DNA of 64,000 bases from NCBI RefSeq assembly GCF_001028175.1, contig NZ_AEJF01000068.1, positions 1 to 64,000 of the forward strand. The letters are read 5' to 3'. Numbering within the stretch: position 1 is the stretch's first letter; the number at the start of each line of letters is the position of its first letter. The translations under genes were made by a program, and so were the position numbers. A model generated the notes under the pieces. The model saw only the letters and a list, made by a program, of their open reading frames with translations. It had not been told where the DNA came from and did not search any database. This document shows positions 18,456 to 27,801 of the stretch, one piece after another. This stretch comes from Caballeronia mineralivorans PML1(12) (GTDB taxonomy: Bacteria > Pseudomonadota > Gammaproteobacteria > Burkholderiales > Burkholderiaceae).

Positions 18456-21188
18456 CTAGCCGGCCGCGACCAGTCCCATTGCCTGTGCGCGCGCAACGGC
18501 GTGCGCGCGCTTCTCGACGGCCAGTTTCACGAAGATGTTCTTGACATGCGTCTTGACGGTTTCTGGCGTAATCCCCAGGGTGCGCGCGATCTCCTTGTTC
18601 GACTGCCCTTGGGCAATCAGTTCGACGATGCCGCGCTCCCGTGCGCTCAACGGCTCGCGCTCCATGTCACGCTTGGGGCCCGCGGCAGGCTCATACAGCA
18701 CTCGCCAGCCGTCCAGCAGGCGATCGATGTAAGCGACGCTCTCCTTCGTCTGTGGGGTGGAACGTGTGTCGTCGCGAACCGCAAGCAGGAGCGGCCCGAT
18801 TTCGGGCCCCTGGTCGAGAATCGAGCGGTAGATATCGTTACTGGCCTTCAGGACTTCGCGAAAGATTTCGACGGCGCGGGTCCGTTCGTTCGCACCCAAC
18901 CAGACGAGCGCGAGCACGGTGCGCAAGCGCAGCGCGAGATAGTCGCCGTGCCGCTCTTCGACGCTTCGCAGAGCGGATGTCAACGACCCGAGGGCTGCCT
19001 CTGTCCGGTTCTGGGCCATCGCCACCCAGGCCACCGCGATGGCACGGAAGGTTTCGACCTCCGGCGAGACTGCGTTCTCAGCGGCGGAACGGGCATGCAC
19101 CAGTTGATCCAGTTGCACGATACATGCCGACGCTTCCGCGATCCTCCTTTCCGCGAGATAGAGCCGCGCGCGCTCGACGAGGACGCCGGCAATCAGCCGG
19201 TCCCATCGGCGTGCATAACCCAGGACCTCCGCCCGATGGAGCAGCGCATAGGCCTGTTCGGCGTCGGCGCGCGCGATAGCGATCCGCACGAGCACCCGAT
19301 AAGCGATCAAGGTGCTATCGAGCAGGACCGCCAGGTCGATCACCGGCATGAGATCGACCAGCAACGCTTCCGCTTCGTCGAGCCGCCCCTGCTCGTACCA
19401 GATCTGCGCAATCATGGGCGCGCACAACGCGGCCGAGATGGATTTCGGACCCGCATGGCGCTCGGCGAGCTGCATCGACTCGGTGAAATAGCGCTCGGCG
19501 AGCGCGAAGTGCATCTGTTGCATTTCCGCGTGGCCGAGCAGGCATAGCCGGTAGACCGAAGCGAACACATTGCGCTGGTCTTCCTCGATGGAATAGGGGA
19601 TCCACGGTGTCGCGTACAGCGCTTGCAGGTTGCCTGCTTTCCAGTGCCCGAAGCGCACGACGTTGGAGACGACGTTGGTGGTCCAGCTGTCTGTCGACGG
19701 CCGGTCGAGGCACGGCTGTGCGATAGCAAGCGCGCGCGGCGCGTCGTCCTGTAGTGCGACCACCACCGAGCGGATCGCCTGGCATTCCCAGCGGATGTTT
19801 TCGGAGGCGTCGCTCGGGCCAGAACCAGCGTCGCGCTCGATCTCATCCAGCATCGCGAGCGCTTCGTCGAAACGCATCGCCAGCGCCATCCCCCACGCGA
19901 TCGCGAGCGTGACCTTGATCTGCCCGCGCATCAGGTGCGCCGGGAACTGCCGTTGCCAGCCGAGCAGCGTGAGCAGGTCGCCTTTTGTGACGAGCGCCAT
20001 CGCGCAGTGACCCATCAGGGAGACGGCGTCTTCCGTATCGCCCGCGGCGATTGCGTGCTTGACCGCGTCTGTCCATTGCTCCTCTTTGGCGTACCACTGG
20101 CACGCACGACGATGCAGGTCCACCACTTCATCGCGATGCCGGGTTTCGAGCCGCCGGCGCAGGTACTCGCCCATCAGATTGTGATAGCGGAACCAGCGTC
20201 CTTCGATATCGAGCGGTTCGAGCAGCAACTGGCGCGCAGAGATCGTGTCCAGCATGCCTTGCCCCGCGCCAATGCCGGTTACCGCTTCGCATAGCGACGC
20301 CGTCAGGCGGTCGAGTATCGACGTGCGCAACATGAACCCGACCATATCGGCTGGCAAACGCTTGAGTATGTCTTCAAGGTAGGCGGCGAACGGCCGGGAA
20401 GCACCGGACGGCGCGCCCACGTCCCAATCCGGTTTGCATTCGTCCCGCGATAGCACCGAGGCAGAAATTCGCAGCGCCGCTGCCCAGCCTTCGGTGTTCG
20501 CGAACAGCGACTTGACGCTGGCGGCGCGCAGGCCGCCTGGGCATTCCTGTTCGACAAAACTGTGTGTTTCGTCGAAGTTGAAACGGAGTGTCGACGCGTC
20601 GATTTCCAGCAGGTCGTTCCTGGCTCTCAGGTTGGCGAGCGGCAGCGGTGGATCGGTACGCGTGCAGACCACGACATGCACGCTCGACGGTGCGTTCGCG
20701 ATGAAGTACGACATTGCATCGTGAATGACGGGCAAGCTGATCAGGTGATAGTCGTCGACAAATAGATAGACCTCGTCGTCGACTTCGACGAGTTCGTTGA
20801 TCAGCGTCGACACGACTGAGTGCGCAGGCACGAGCGACGCCTCGGTGGTCAGGCTGAGCGCGGATGCGCCGACGCTGGCGCAGGCGTTGCGCAACGCCTG
20901 TGCCAGATGATGGAAGAAGCGCGCGGGTTCGTCGTCCTCCGTATCGAGCGACAGCCACGCGACATATGCGCCGCTTGCATTCAGCCCGTTGAGCCACGTG
21001 AGCGCAAGCGATGTCTTGCCAAAACCGGCAGGCGCTTTGATTACTGTCAGCCGTTTGTATTCCGCTTTCCCGGCGAGCACGACGAGCCGTGGCCGATCGA
21101 TCAATCCGGCGGGCAGGCGCGGCGGAAACACCTTCGTTGCGAGGAAGAGAGGTGGCCTGTTCAGGGACGACGCTTCTATCACGTGCAT
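18456..21188 (-). CDS. LAL-type (MalT/AlkS-like) ATP-dependent LuxR regulator, copy 1
   Basis: This ~910-residue regulator starts at the ATG at 21188 behind a GGAG site. It has a STAND ATPase module with Walker A at 52-60 (APAGFGKTS) and a Walker-B-like VYLFVDDYHL. A long helical, TPR-like sensor region (~400-830) follows, then a C-terminal LuxR helix-turn-helix (LSARERGIVELIAQGQSNKEI, TPETVKTHVKNIFVKL). This is the MalT/AlkS/AcoK architecture, in which an inducer and ATP drive oligomerisation on DNA. It converges on the PHA run and is divergent from etfBA-ACAD. A paralogue sits at 36225-38960. A candidate operator lies 60 bp upstream. Confidence 0.92.
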   Translation of the reverse strand: MHVIEASSLNRPPLFLATKVFPPRLPAGLIDRPRLVVLAGKAEYKRLTVIKAPAGFGKTSLALTWLNGLNASGAYVAWLSLDTEDDEPARFFHHLAQALRNACASVGASALSLTTEASLVPAHSVVSTLINELVEVDDEVYLFVDDYHLISLPVIHDAMSYFIANAPSSVHVVVCTRTDPPLPLANLRARNDLLEIDASTLRFNFDETHSFVEQECPGGLRAASVKSLFANTEGWAAALRISASVLSRDECKPDWDVGAPSGASRPFAAYLEDILKRLPADMVGFMLRTSILDRLTASLCEAVTGIGAGQGMLDTISARQLLLEPLDIEGRWFRYHNLMGEYLRRRLETRHRDEVVDLHRRACQWYAKEEQWTDAVKHAIAAGDTEDAVSLMGHCAMALVTKGDLLTLLGWQRQFPAHLMRGQIKVTLAIAWGMALAMRFDEALAMLDEIERDAGSGPSDASENIRWECQAIRSVVVALQDDAPRALAIAQPCLDRPSTDSWTTNVVSNVVRFGHWKAGNLQALYATPWIPYSIEEDQRNVFASVYRLCLLGHAEMQQMHFALAERYFTESMQLAERHAGPKSISAALCAPMIAQIWYEQGRLDEAEALLVDLMPVIDLAVLLDSTLIAYRVLVRIAIARADAEQAYALLHRAEVLGYARRWDRLIAGVLVERARLYLAERRIAEASACIVQLDQLVHARSAAENAVSPEVETFRAIAVAWVAMAQNRTEAALGSLTSALRSVEERHGDYLALRLRTVLALVWLGANERTRAVEIFREVLKASNDIYRSILDQGPEIGPLLLAVRDDTRSTPQTKESVAYIDRLLDGWRVLYEPAAGPKRDMEREPLSARERGIVELIAQGQSNKEIARTLGITPETVKTHVKNIFVKLAVEKRAHAVARAQAMGLVAAG

Positions 21189-21579
21189 CAGTGGCTCCAG
21201 ACATTCGGGTTGACCCTGACTTCCATTTCCCGTCCATGCAATCGCGCTCCCCTGTAAGGGGGATTTTGCGCGGCGCCGCACTCAGACACCATTGATTCCA
21301 GCGAGGAGACACATAGTTCCACAGCTGGACAACGGTGCGGCACGACGACCTGTCACTGGGAGTCGCCCCTCGGCAGGCGCGGCCTGAACTGGTGTTTTGC
21401 TCACGAAATGATACGCCCAACCACACCTTGAGGGAGGAGACATGTCTACCCGCATCGAATCGCATTGCGTTGCACAAACCCGGGCCCGCTGCGCACATCC
21501 CTGACGAACAAAACAAAACCTCGATCGATCGGTTCACATGGCCGGCGTGGCGAAGTCCTTTATCGAAACGGAGTAGGCA
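21189..21579. other. LAL1 / etfB divergent spacer
   Basis: This ~390-bp spacer should hold the promoters of the LAL1 and etfB genes. It contains a candidate LAL operator near the LAL1 side (21248-21263). An in-frame upstream extension of the LAL1 frame to 21281 crosses the operator and is unlikely to be translated. Nothing else is recognised. Confidence 0.5.
21248..21263. promoter_or_regulatory. Candidate LAL operator upstream of LAL1
   Basis: The site is TCCCC, spacer TGTAA, GGGGGA, centred ~68 bp before the LAL1 start codon and 325 bp before etfB. It has the same N5 spacing as the sites at 11688-11710 and 39024-39071, which suggests autoregulation. Confidence 0.5.
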
Positions 21580-22329
21580 ATGAAAGTACTGGTTGCTGTC
21601 AAACGCGTCGTCGACGCGAACGTGAGAGTCCGCGTGAAAGCCGACGGCAGCGCTGTTGACATCGCGAATGTGAAGCTGTCGATGAACCCCTTCGACGAAA
21701 TCAGCGTGGAAGAGGCAATGCGTTTGAAGGAAGCTGGCGCGGCGTCAGAGGTGGTGGTCGTGTCCTGCGGCGTGCAGGCCTGCCAGGAAACGCTGCGCAC
21801 GGCGATGGCGACAGGCGCTGACCGCGCCATCCTCGTCCAGACCGACGCCGAGTTGCAGCCGCTTGCGGTTGCGAAGCTGCTCAAGGCGCTGGTCGACAAG
21901 GAGCAGCCGCAACTCGTGATGCTCGGCAAGCAGGCCATCGACGACGACGCGAACCAGGTCGGCCAGATGCTCGCAGCGCTGCTCGGCTGGCCGCAGGCGA
22001 CCTTCGCATCGAAGGTGAGCGTGGAAGCAGGCAAGGCGACCGTGACACGCGAGATCGACGGCGGACTTGAGACGATCGAGGTCGATCTGCCGGCGGTGGT
22101 GACCACCGATCTCAGGCTCAATACACCTCGCTATGCGACGTTGCCCAACATCATGAAGGCGAAGAAGAAGCCGCTCGATGTGGTGACGCCCGATGCCCTC
22201 GGCGTCGACATCGCACCGCGGCTGTCGACGCTGAAGCTCGCTGAGCCGACAAAACGCGCGGCGGGTATTCGCGTCGCCGACGCCGCAGATCTCGTGGCGA
22301 AGCTGAAGAACGTCGCGCACGTCATCTGA
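21580..22329 (+). CDS. etfB: Electron transfer flavoprotein beta subunit
   Basis: This 249-residue protein has the ETF-beta pattern: [20 protein letters not shown] at the N-terminus, [20 protein letters not shown], the AMP-binding [10 protein letters not shown] region, and the recognition-loop signature around [20 protein letters not shown]. It forms a heterodimer with EtfA, carrying FAD and AMP, and passes electrons from acyl-CoA dehydrogenase to the quinone pool. It is followed after 16 bp by etfA and then an acyl-CoA dehydrogenase, so the three form one functional unit. Confidence 0.96.
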   Translation: MKVLVAVKRVVDANVRVRVKADGSAVDIANVKLSMNPFDEISVEEAMRLKEAGAASEVVVVSCGVQACQETLRTAMATGADRAILVQTDAELQPLAVAKLLKALVDKEQPQLVMLGKQAIDDDANQVGQMLAALLGWPQATFASKVSVEAGKATVTREIDGGLETIEVDLPAVVTTDLRLNTPRYATLPNIMKAKKKPLDVVTPDALGVDIAPRLSTLKLAEPTKRAAGIRVADAADLVAKLKNVAHVI

Positions 22330-22345
22330 AACGGAAGAGGGAACC

Positions 22346-23293
22346 ATGTCCATACTCGTTATTGCAGAACATGACAATCACACGCTGAAGGCTGCGACGT
22401 TGAACACCGTCACCGCCGCCGCATGTCTTGGCGACGACATTCATGTGCTTGTCGCCGGATCGCAATGCGCGTCCGTCGCGGAACAGGCCGCCAGCGTCGC
22501 TGGCGTGAAGCGCGTGCGGGTCGTCGATGCGCCACACTACGCGCATCTGTTAGCCGAGAACCTGGCTGCGCTGATCACGACGGTCGCGGCCGACTACAGC
22601 CACGTGCTGGCGCCCGCCACCACAACCGCGAAGAACGCGATGCCACGCGTGGCGGCGCTGCTCGACGTCGCGCAGATCTCCGACGTCGTTGCCGTCGAGT
22701 CCGCCGATACATTCGTGCGCCCCATCTACGCGGGTAACGTGCTGGCGACGGTGCGAAGCGCGGACCGTATCAAAGTCATGACAGTACGCACGACAGCCTT
22801 TGCAGCGGCGCCGGCCGAAGGCGGCGCGGCGGCGATCGAATCGCTAGCGCCGGCTGTCGAGGTCCCGGGTTCACGTTTCGTGAGCCAGCAACTGACCCGC
22901 TCCGAGCGCCCTGAGCTGACATCGGCGCAGCGGGTGATCTCGGGCGGCCGAGGCATGGGCTCCGGTGAAAACTTCGCATTACTTGAGGATATCGCCAACA
23001 AACTGGGCGCAGCGGTCGGTGCGTCGCGCGCTGCCGTGGATGCCGGCTTCGCGCCAAACGACTATCAGGTGGGCCAGACCGGCAAGGTCATTGCACCGCA
23101 ACTCTATATCGCGGTCGGTATCTCCGGCGCGATCCAGCATCTGGCCGGCATGAAGGACTCGAAAGTGATCGTCGCGATCAACAAGGACGAGGAGGCGCCG
23201 ATCTTCCAGGTCGCCGATTATTGGATCGTCGGCGATCTCTTCAAGGTATTGCCGGAGTTGTCCGGTGAGCTGGACAAACTGCAACAAAACTGA
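22346..23293 (+). CDS. etfA: Electron transfer flavoprotein alpha subunit
   Basis: This 315-residue protein has the ETF-alpha FAD domain at the C-terminus: [40 protein letters not shown] and [20 protein letters not shown]. The N-terminal half is the alpha/beta domain that packs on EtfB. The gene has a clear GGAAGAGGGAACC leader and is 11 bp ahead of the dehydrogenase. Together the three genes provide the first oxidation step of beta-oxidation. Confidence 0.96.
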   Translation: MSILVIAEHDNHTLKAATLNTVTAAACLGDDIHVLVAGSQCASVAEQAASVAGVKRVRVVDAPHYAHLLAENLAALITTVAADYSHVLAPATTTAKNAMPRVAALLDVAQISDVVAVESADTFVRPIYAGNVLATVRSADRIKVMTVRTTAFAAAPAEGGAAAIESLAPAVEVPGSRFVSQQLTRSERPELTSAQRVISGGRGMGSGENFALLEDIANKLGAAVGASRAAVDAGFAPNDYQVGQTGKVIAPQLYIAVGISGAIQHLAGMKDSKVIVAINKDEEAPIFQVADYWIVGDLFKVLPELSGELDKLQQN

Positions 23294-23304
23294 TTCCGGA
23301 GACC

Positions 23305-25098
23305 ATGATGAGCACCTATATTGCCCCACTGCGCGACATGCGCTTCGTTATGACGGAACTGGCCGGTCTCGGCGAGTTGTCTTTGCTGCCTGGCTTCGAG
23401 GAGGTGACACCCGAACTCGCCGAGGCTGTGCTCGGCGAGGCGGCGAAGCTCGCGACCGAAGTGCTGGCACCGCTCAACAAGCCCGGCGACGAGCAGGGCG
23501 CGCGCCTGGCGAAGGACGGCGTGGTTGCAGCGGACGGTTTCGCGACAGCCTACCGGCAGTTCGTCGAAAGCGGCTGGAGCGGCCTCTCCGGTGCCCCGGA
23601 TTTTGGCGGCCAGGGGCTGCCCGAGTTGTTGAGTGCGGCGACCGTCGAGATGTGGAATTCGTCCAACATGGCATTCGCACTGTGTCCTCTGTTGACGGCG
23701 GGCGCCACGGAGGCGCTGAGACAGCACGGGTCGGAAGAACTCAAGGGACGCTATTTGCCCAATCTCATCAGCGGTGAGTGGACGGGCACCATGAACCTGA
23801 CCGAGCCGCAAGCGGGCTCGGATCTCGCTGCCGTGCGCACCAAGGCCGTACCCGAAGGCGACCACTATCGCCTCTACGGCCAGAAGATTTTTATCACGTG
23901 GGGCGATCACGATATGACGGGCAACGTCATTCATCTCGTCCTCGCACGCACGCCGGATGCGCCCGAGGGCGTGCGCGGCATATCGCTCTTTGTCGTGCCC
24001 AAGTTCCTGCTGAATGCCGATGGATCTCCGGGGCAACGCAACGACGTGCACTGTGTATCGCTCGAACACAAGCTCGGCATTCACGCGAGTCCGACCTGCG
24101 TGATGAGCTTCGGGGACCAGGGTGGGGCGATCGGTTATCTCGTGGGGCAGGAGAACAAAGGTCTCGCGCATATGTTCACGATGATGAACGAGGCGCGCCA
24201 GAAGGTGGGTATCCAGGGGCTTGCGGTGGCGGAACGCGCTTATCAGCAGGCCCGCGAATATGCGAAGGAACGCGTCCAGGGGCGGCTCGCAGCCAGCAAA
24301 TCGGGTGACGCCGTGGCGATCATTCATCACCCGGATGTGCGGCGCATGTTGATGACGATGAAGTCCCAGATCGAAGCGATGCGTGCTTTCGCATACGTGA
24401 TGGCCGCGGACATGGACCGCGCGCACCGTGACCCGGACGCCGGTGAGCGTGCACGTCGCCAGGCGCGTGTCGATCTTCTGATCCCCGTGTTGAAGGCATG
24501 GTGCACGGAGTTGGGCGTCGAGATTGCGTCGATGGGTGTACAGGTGCACGGCGGGATGGGCTACATCGAAGAGACGGGCGCGTGCCAGTTCCTGCGCGAC
24601 GCACGAATCGCGCCGATCTACGAGGGCACGACGGGCATCCAGGCTGCCGACTTCGCAGGCCGCAAGCTCGCGTCAGATCAGGGCGCGGGGATGGCTGAAC
24701 TGGTTGCGGAGATGCGTCAGACCGCGCTGGAGCTGAAGCGCAGCAAAGATACACAAGTGGAGTCCATTGGCACGGCGCTCGCGGCCGGTGTCCAGGCGCT
24801 CGACGATGCTACCGCCTGGATGTTGCACGCGTTGGCAACTGAGCTCGACGCAGCGCTTGCCGGTTCCGTCGACTATCTGATGCTCACCGGATACGTGTGC
24901 GGCGGGTGGCAGATGGGGCGCGCAGCGCTTTCTGCGTCAAAAAAATCCGCAGCGAACGAAGACCCGGACTTCCATCGCGCGAAGCTTGCCACTGCGCGCT
25001 TCTACGCCGACAAGGTCTTGCCCAAGGCGAATGCACTTCTGGAGGCGATCCGCAGCGGCGCGTCGAGCGGGTCGAGCCTCCCAATCGAGCAGTTCTGA
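23305..25098 (+). CDS. Acyl-CoA dehydrogenase (FadE-like, with C-terminal extension)
   Basis: This 597-residue enzyme belongs to the larger acyl-CoA dehydrogenases with a ~130-residue C-terminal extension beyond the usual 380-residue core. Core signatures include FAD-contact segments MNLTEPQAGSDLAAVRT and IFITWGDHDMTGNVIHLVL. QVHGGMGYIEETGACQFLRD and IAPIYEGTTGIQAADF follow in the C-terminal helical domain, where the catalytic Glu belongs (YEGTTG). It would convert acyl-CoA to trans-2-enoyl-CoA, passing electrons to EtfAB, and so supply the MaoC hydratase. The stop codon lies in a 10-bp tandem duplication. Confidence 0.93.
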   Translation: MMSTYIAPLRDMRFVMTELAGLGELSLLPGFEEVTPELAEAVLGEAAKLATEVLAPLNKPGDEQGARLAKDGVVAADGFATAYRQFVESGWSGLSGAPDFGGQGLPELLSAATVEMWNSSNMAFALCPLLTAGATEALRQHGSEELKGRYLPNLISGEWTGTMNLTEPQAGSDLAAVRTKAVPEGDHYRLYGQKIFITWGDHDMTGNVIHLVLARTPDAPEGVRGISLFVVPKFLLNADGSPGQRNDVHCVSLEHKLGIHASPTCVMSFGDQGGAIGYLVGQENKGLAHMFTMMNEARQKVGIQGLAVAERAYQQAREYAKERVQGRLAASKSGDAVAIIHHPDVRRMLMTMKSQIEAMRAFAYVMAADMDRAHRDPDAGERARRQARVDLLIPVLKAWCTELGVEIASMGVQVHGGMGYIEETGACQFLRDARIAPIYEGTTGIQAADFAGRKLASDQGAGMAELVAEMRQTALELKRSKDTQVESIGTALAAGVQALDDATAWMLHALATELDAALAGSVDYLMLTGYVCGGWQMGRAALSASKKSAANEDPDFHRAKLATARFYADKVLPKANALLEAIRSGASSGSSLPIEQF

Positions 25099-25106
25099 GC
25101 AGTTCT
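25087..25106 (+). repeat. 10-bp tandem duplication over ACAD stop codon
   Basis: GAGCAGTTCT occurs twice in tandem (25087-25096, 25097-25106) and is followed by GAGC. The stop codon TGA spans the junction. Confidence 0.8.
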
Positions 25107-25174
25107 GAGCGGCGATGCGATAAGACGTCGGTATGAAAATACTAATATGTAATCCGAAATAAATTAGAAGAGAC

Positions 25175-25933
25175 ATGATGAAAAAACTTGTATGCCTTGC
25201 GTTAATACCGGGTGCGATATGTTCCAGTGCGATGGCGCAGAGCGCGGGCAGTCTCATAACCAGCGTGGGTGGAGTTTGGCTCGACTTTGGCCCGTCTTCC
25301 GCAACATCGTTGCAGAGCAGTTCGGCTTTCGGCACATTCACGTCAACGGGCACGGGTGGTCAGATACATAACACGTTCACCCTGGAGCTCTCGACCACTT
25401 ATTTCGTCACGGACCATATTGCTTTTGACCTGGCGGCGGGCATACCACCCAAGCTCCAGCTCTATGCGCAGGGCAACGCCAGACCATTCGGTGCGGGTGG
25501 GCCATCACTCAATCTGGGGAACCTGGCGCCGCTCGCCACCACCCGGTCGTGGTCACCCATTCTGTTCCTGAAGTATTACTTCTTCGACGCGCAGACGAAG
25601 CTGCGCCCGTTCGTCGGTATCGGCGGGAACTATACCTGGTTCTCGCATACCAATCTTAATTCGACATTCAGTGGTGCGTTACAGCAGATAGCAGGGCCGG
25701 GCGGACAGGTCAAGGCCTCGCTTAGTCCATCATGGAACCCCGCGGTCACCGCGGGCGCGTCTTACAATATCAGCAAGAACTGGTATGCGACTGGGTCGGT
25801 GACCTATCTGTCTCTCAAGACAAATGCGACGGTCAGTTCCGTGGCCGCCAACGGTCAGACGGTGTTGTCCAGCAAGACGCGCATCACAGCGGATCCGGTG
25901 ATCGTCTTTCTTGGAATTGGATACCGGTTCTAG
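25175..25933 (+). CDS. OmpW-family outer-membrane porin
   Basis: This 252-residue protein has an N-terminal signal peptide (MMKKLVCLALIPGAICSSAMAQ) and the OmpW pattern of alternating beta-strands: YFVTDHIAFDLAAGIPPKLQ, SPILFLKYYFFDAQTKLRPFVGIGGNYTWFS and a C-terminal strand ending in GIGYRF, with terminal Phe as expected for BAM recognition. OmpW/AlkL proteins are eight-stranded barrels that let small hydrophobic molecules cross the outer membrane. Coming directly after etfBA-ACAD, it could import fatty acid or alkane-like substrates for this cluster; that link is inferred. Confidence 0.9.
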   Translation: MMKKLVCLALIPGAICSSAMAQSAGSLITSVGGVWLDFGPSSATSLQSSSAFGTFTSTGTGGQIHNTFTLELSTTYFVTDHIAFDLAAGIPPKLQLYAQGNARPFGAGGPSLNLGNLAPLATTRSWSPILFLKYYFFDAQTKLRPFVGIGGNYTWFSHTNLNSTFSGALQQIAGPGGQVKASLSPSWNPAVTAGASYNISKNWYATGSVTYLSLKTNATVSSVAANGQTVLSSKTRITADPVIVFLGIGYRF

Positions 25934-25944
25934 TCAGGCAATAG

Positions 25945-26829
25945 TCATTTGGGCTTCTTCAGGAAATCGAGCCCTTCCGGTAGTTGTGCATCCGGGAAAT
26001 GCGTAGAAAGTGTGGTTTCGCGCCACCGCTCTTGTTCCTCGGCGCGCTCAGCATCTGCGAGACTGCAGACGTGCAGCGCATCGGCACCGAGCAACAGACG
26101 CAACGGAAGCGTGTCGCGACGTGACAGTTGAACGATCAATGCCGCGATCTTCGCGGGGTCGCTGATTTCGTGACCGCCATAGGCTTCCAGGAGCCTGAGC
26201 ATATTGCCGACCGACTGTTCGTAGTCGGGCAACAGGTTATTGTTGCCGCTACGTGCTTCGCTGGCCCAGTCGGTGCGCATCCCTCCGGGTTCCAGCGTGC
26301 ATACGCGAATGCCCATGTGAGCAACCTCCTTCGCGACCACGTCACTGAAACCGCCGACGGCCCACTTCGCTGCCTGATAGGCAGACAATCCTGGCGCCGA
26401 CGTGCGGCCTCCCGCCGATGACACCTGGAAAATATGACCAGCGCGCTGTTTGCGCATCACTGGCAGCACTGCACGGGTCAGGTTGACCACACCGAAGAGG
26501 TTAGTTTCTACCTGATCGCGGAAATCCTGCGTTGTCATTTGCTCGAACGGAGCGGTGTGGCCATAACCCGCGTTATTAACCAGCACGTCGATGCGACCAA
26601 AGGCGTTGAGCGTGTGGTCGACCGCGCGTTGCGCGGCAACCTCGTTGGTGACATCGAGTGCGACGGGACGAATCCTGTCTGGATAGCGCTCGACCAAATC
26701 TCCCAGGCGTTCTGGATCGCGGGCGCCAGCGACAAGACGATCGCCCGCGGCTAGGACTGCCTCGCTGATGAGGCGCCCAAGGCCGCGTGCAGCGCCGGTT
26801 ACCAACCAGATTTTTGAAGTATCAGACAT
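25945..26829 (-). CDS. SDR-family oxidoreductase, first of a pair
   Basis: This ~294-residue classical SDR starts at the ATG at 26829 with an AGGG site; the open frame extends further upstream into its neighbour. The cofactor motif is TGAARGLG near the N-terminus, the structural motif is NNAGYGH, and the catalytic YxxxK is YQAAK (LSAYQAAKWAVGGFSD). It lies 12 bp downstream of a similar SDR at 26841-27674, and the two share layout and several blocks (HIFQVSSAGG / HILPVSSAGG). They form a two-gene operon probably repressed by the divergent TetR protein. The substrate is unknown. Confidence 0.9.
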   Translation of the reverse strand: MSDTSKIWLVTGAARGLGRLISEAVLAAGDRLVAGARDPERLGDLVERYPDRIRPVALDVTNEVAAQRAVDHTLNAFGRIDVLVNNAGYGHTAPFEQMTTQDFRDQVETNLFGVVNLTRAVLPVMRKQRAGHIFQVSSAGGRTSAPGLSAYQAAKWAVGGFSDVVAKEVAHMGIRVCTLEPGGMRTDWASEARSGNNNLLPDYEQSVGNMLRLLEAYGGHEISDPAKIAALIVQLSRRDTLPLRLLLGADALHVCSLADAERAEEQERWRETTLSTHFPDAQLPEGLDFLKKPK

Positions 26830-26840
26830 GGTGAATCCCT

Positions 26841-27674
26841 TTAGTTGCGGCCGCCCTGCGCGGCCTTCGAAACGTTCTCCCAGCTTTCCCAAACTTTCAG
26901 GCGTTCCGCGTAGACCTGTTTGATCAACGGAAGCATTGCGCTGCCGAGGATGAGACGAAGCGGAGGCTCGGGCGCATCGACCACCTTCAGAATCGCTTCT
27001 CCAGTTGCGGAAGGATCGCCAAAGGCGTCGGCTGACAGCATCGACGCGAGGTGTTGACGTACCGACTCGTAAGCCGGCATCGGCAGTGCCTGCCGGATGG
27101 ACGATTCATTCATGAAGTCCGTGGAGAACGGCCCCGGCTCGATGATCGTTACCTTGATCCCAAATCCGGCCACCTCGCCGGCAAGTGCTTCGGCCAAACC
27201 CTCCACGGCAAATTTTGTCGCTTCGTAGATACCACCCGTCGGGAAGGCAACGATTCCCCCCGCGCTCGACACCGGCAGGATATGTCCCGATCCCTGCGCT
27301 CGAAGAAGAGGGAGGGCGGCCTGAATTACAGACAGCGTGCCGAAGACGTTGGTCTCGAAGTTGGCGCGGGCGTCCTGAATGCTGACCTCCTCGATGGCGC
27401 CCATATAGCCATAACCGGCAACGCTCAAGATCACATCGAGGCGTCCGAAGTGCTGGTGCGCGCGTTTGACGGTACGGACAACTTCGTCATGGTCGGTGAC
27501 GTCGAGCGGGAGCAGCAACAGGGCCTTGTCGTATTGTTTTTGCAGGACTTCGAGTGATTGCAGGTCACGTGCAGTAGCTGCAACCTTGTCTCCGCGTGCC
27601 AGCGCTGCTTCTGCCCATCGACGGCCAAAGCCACGCGACGCACCGGTGATGAACCACACTTTGGGACTGGCCAC
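26841..27674 (-). CDS. SDR-family oxidoreductase, second of a pair
   Basis: This ~277-residue classical SDR has TGASRGFG at the N-terminus, SVAGYGYMG in place of the NNAG block, and YEATK as catalytic YxxxK. I prefer the GTG at 27674, which has AGGAG six bases ahead, over the in-frame TTG at 27692, which has no ribosome site. It is the promoter-proximal gene of the SDR pair and faces the TetR gene across two palindromic operators. The NNAG motif is altered, as in several 17-beta-hydroxysteroid dehydrogenase-like members. Confidence 0.88.
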   Translation of the reverse strand: MASPKVWFITGASRGFGRRWAEAALARGDKVAATARDLQSLEVLQKQYDKALLLLPLDVTDHDEVVRTVKRAHQHFGRLDVILSVAGYGYMGAIEEVSIQDARANFETNVFGTLSVIQAALPLLRAQGSGHILPVSSAGGIVAFPTGGIYEATKFAVEGLAEALAGEVAGFGIKVTIIEPGPFSTDFMNESSIRQALPMPAYESVRQHLASMLSADAFGDPSATGEAILKVVDAPEPPLRLILGSAMLPLIKQVYAERLKVWESWENVSKAAQGGRN

Positions 27675-27711
27675 GTGTATCTCCTGAGTCAATAGATGGT
27701 CGATACGAATT

Positions 27712-27732
27712 GACAGTTTTGGTAAAACTGTC
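27712..27732. promoter_or_regulatory. TetR operator 1 (perfect palindrome)
   Basis: GACAGTTTT, spacer GGT, AAAACTGTC is a perfect 9-bp dyad in the SDR/TetR spacer. It lies 38 bp from the SDR start and ~70 bp from the TetR start. A near copy is 41 bp away. Confidence 0.7.
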
Positions 27733-27752
27733 AGTTTCAGTCTAGTTCATTC

Positions 27753-27773
27753 GACAGTTTTCGTCAAAGTGTC
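27753..27773. promoter_or_regulatory. TetR operator 2 (imperfect palindrome)
   Basis: GACAGTTTT, spacer CGT, CAAAGTGTC has 7 of 9 arm positions paired. It shares the left arm and spacing of operator 1. The centres of the two sites are 41 bp apart, close to four helical turns, which would put two dimers on the same DNA face. Confidence 0.65.
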
Positions 27774-27801
27774 GTGCCGTTGACGTGTCATAATCGACGT
27801 C

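Noticed and set aside
18444-19547. Open frame of 367 codons on the plus strand
   Set aside because: It is antisense to the C-terminal half of LAL1.
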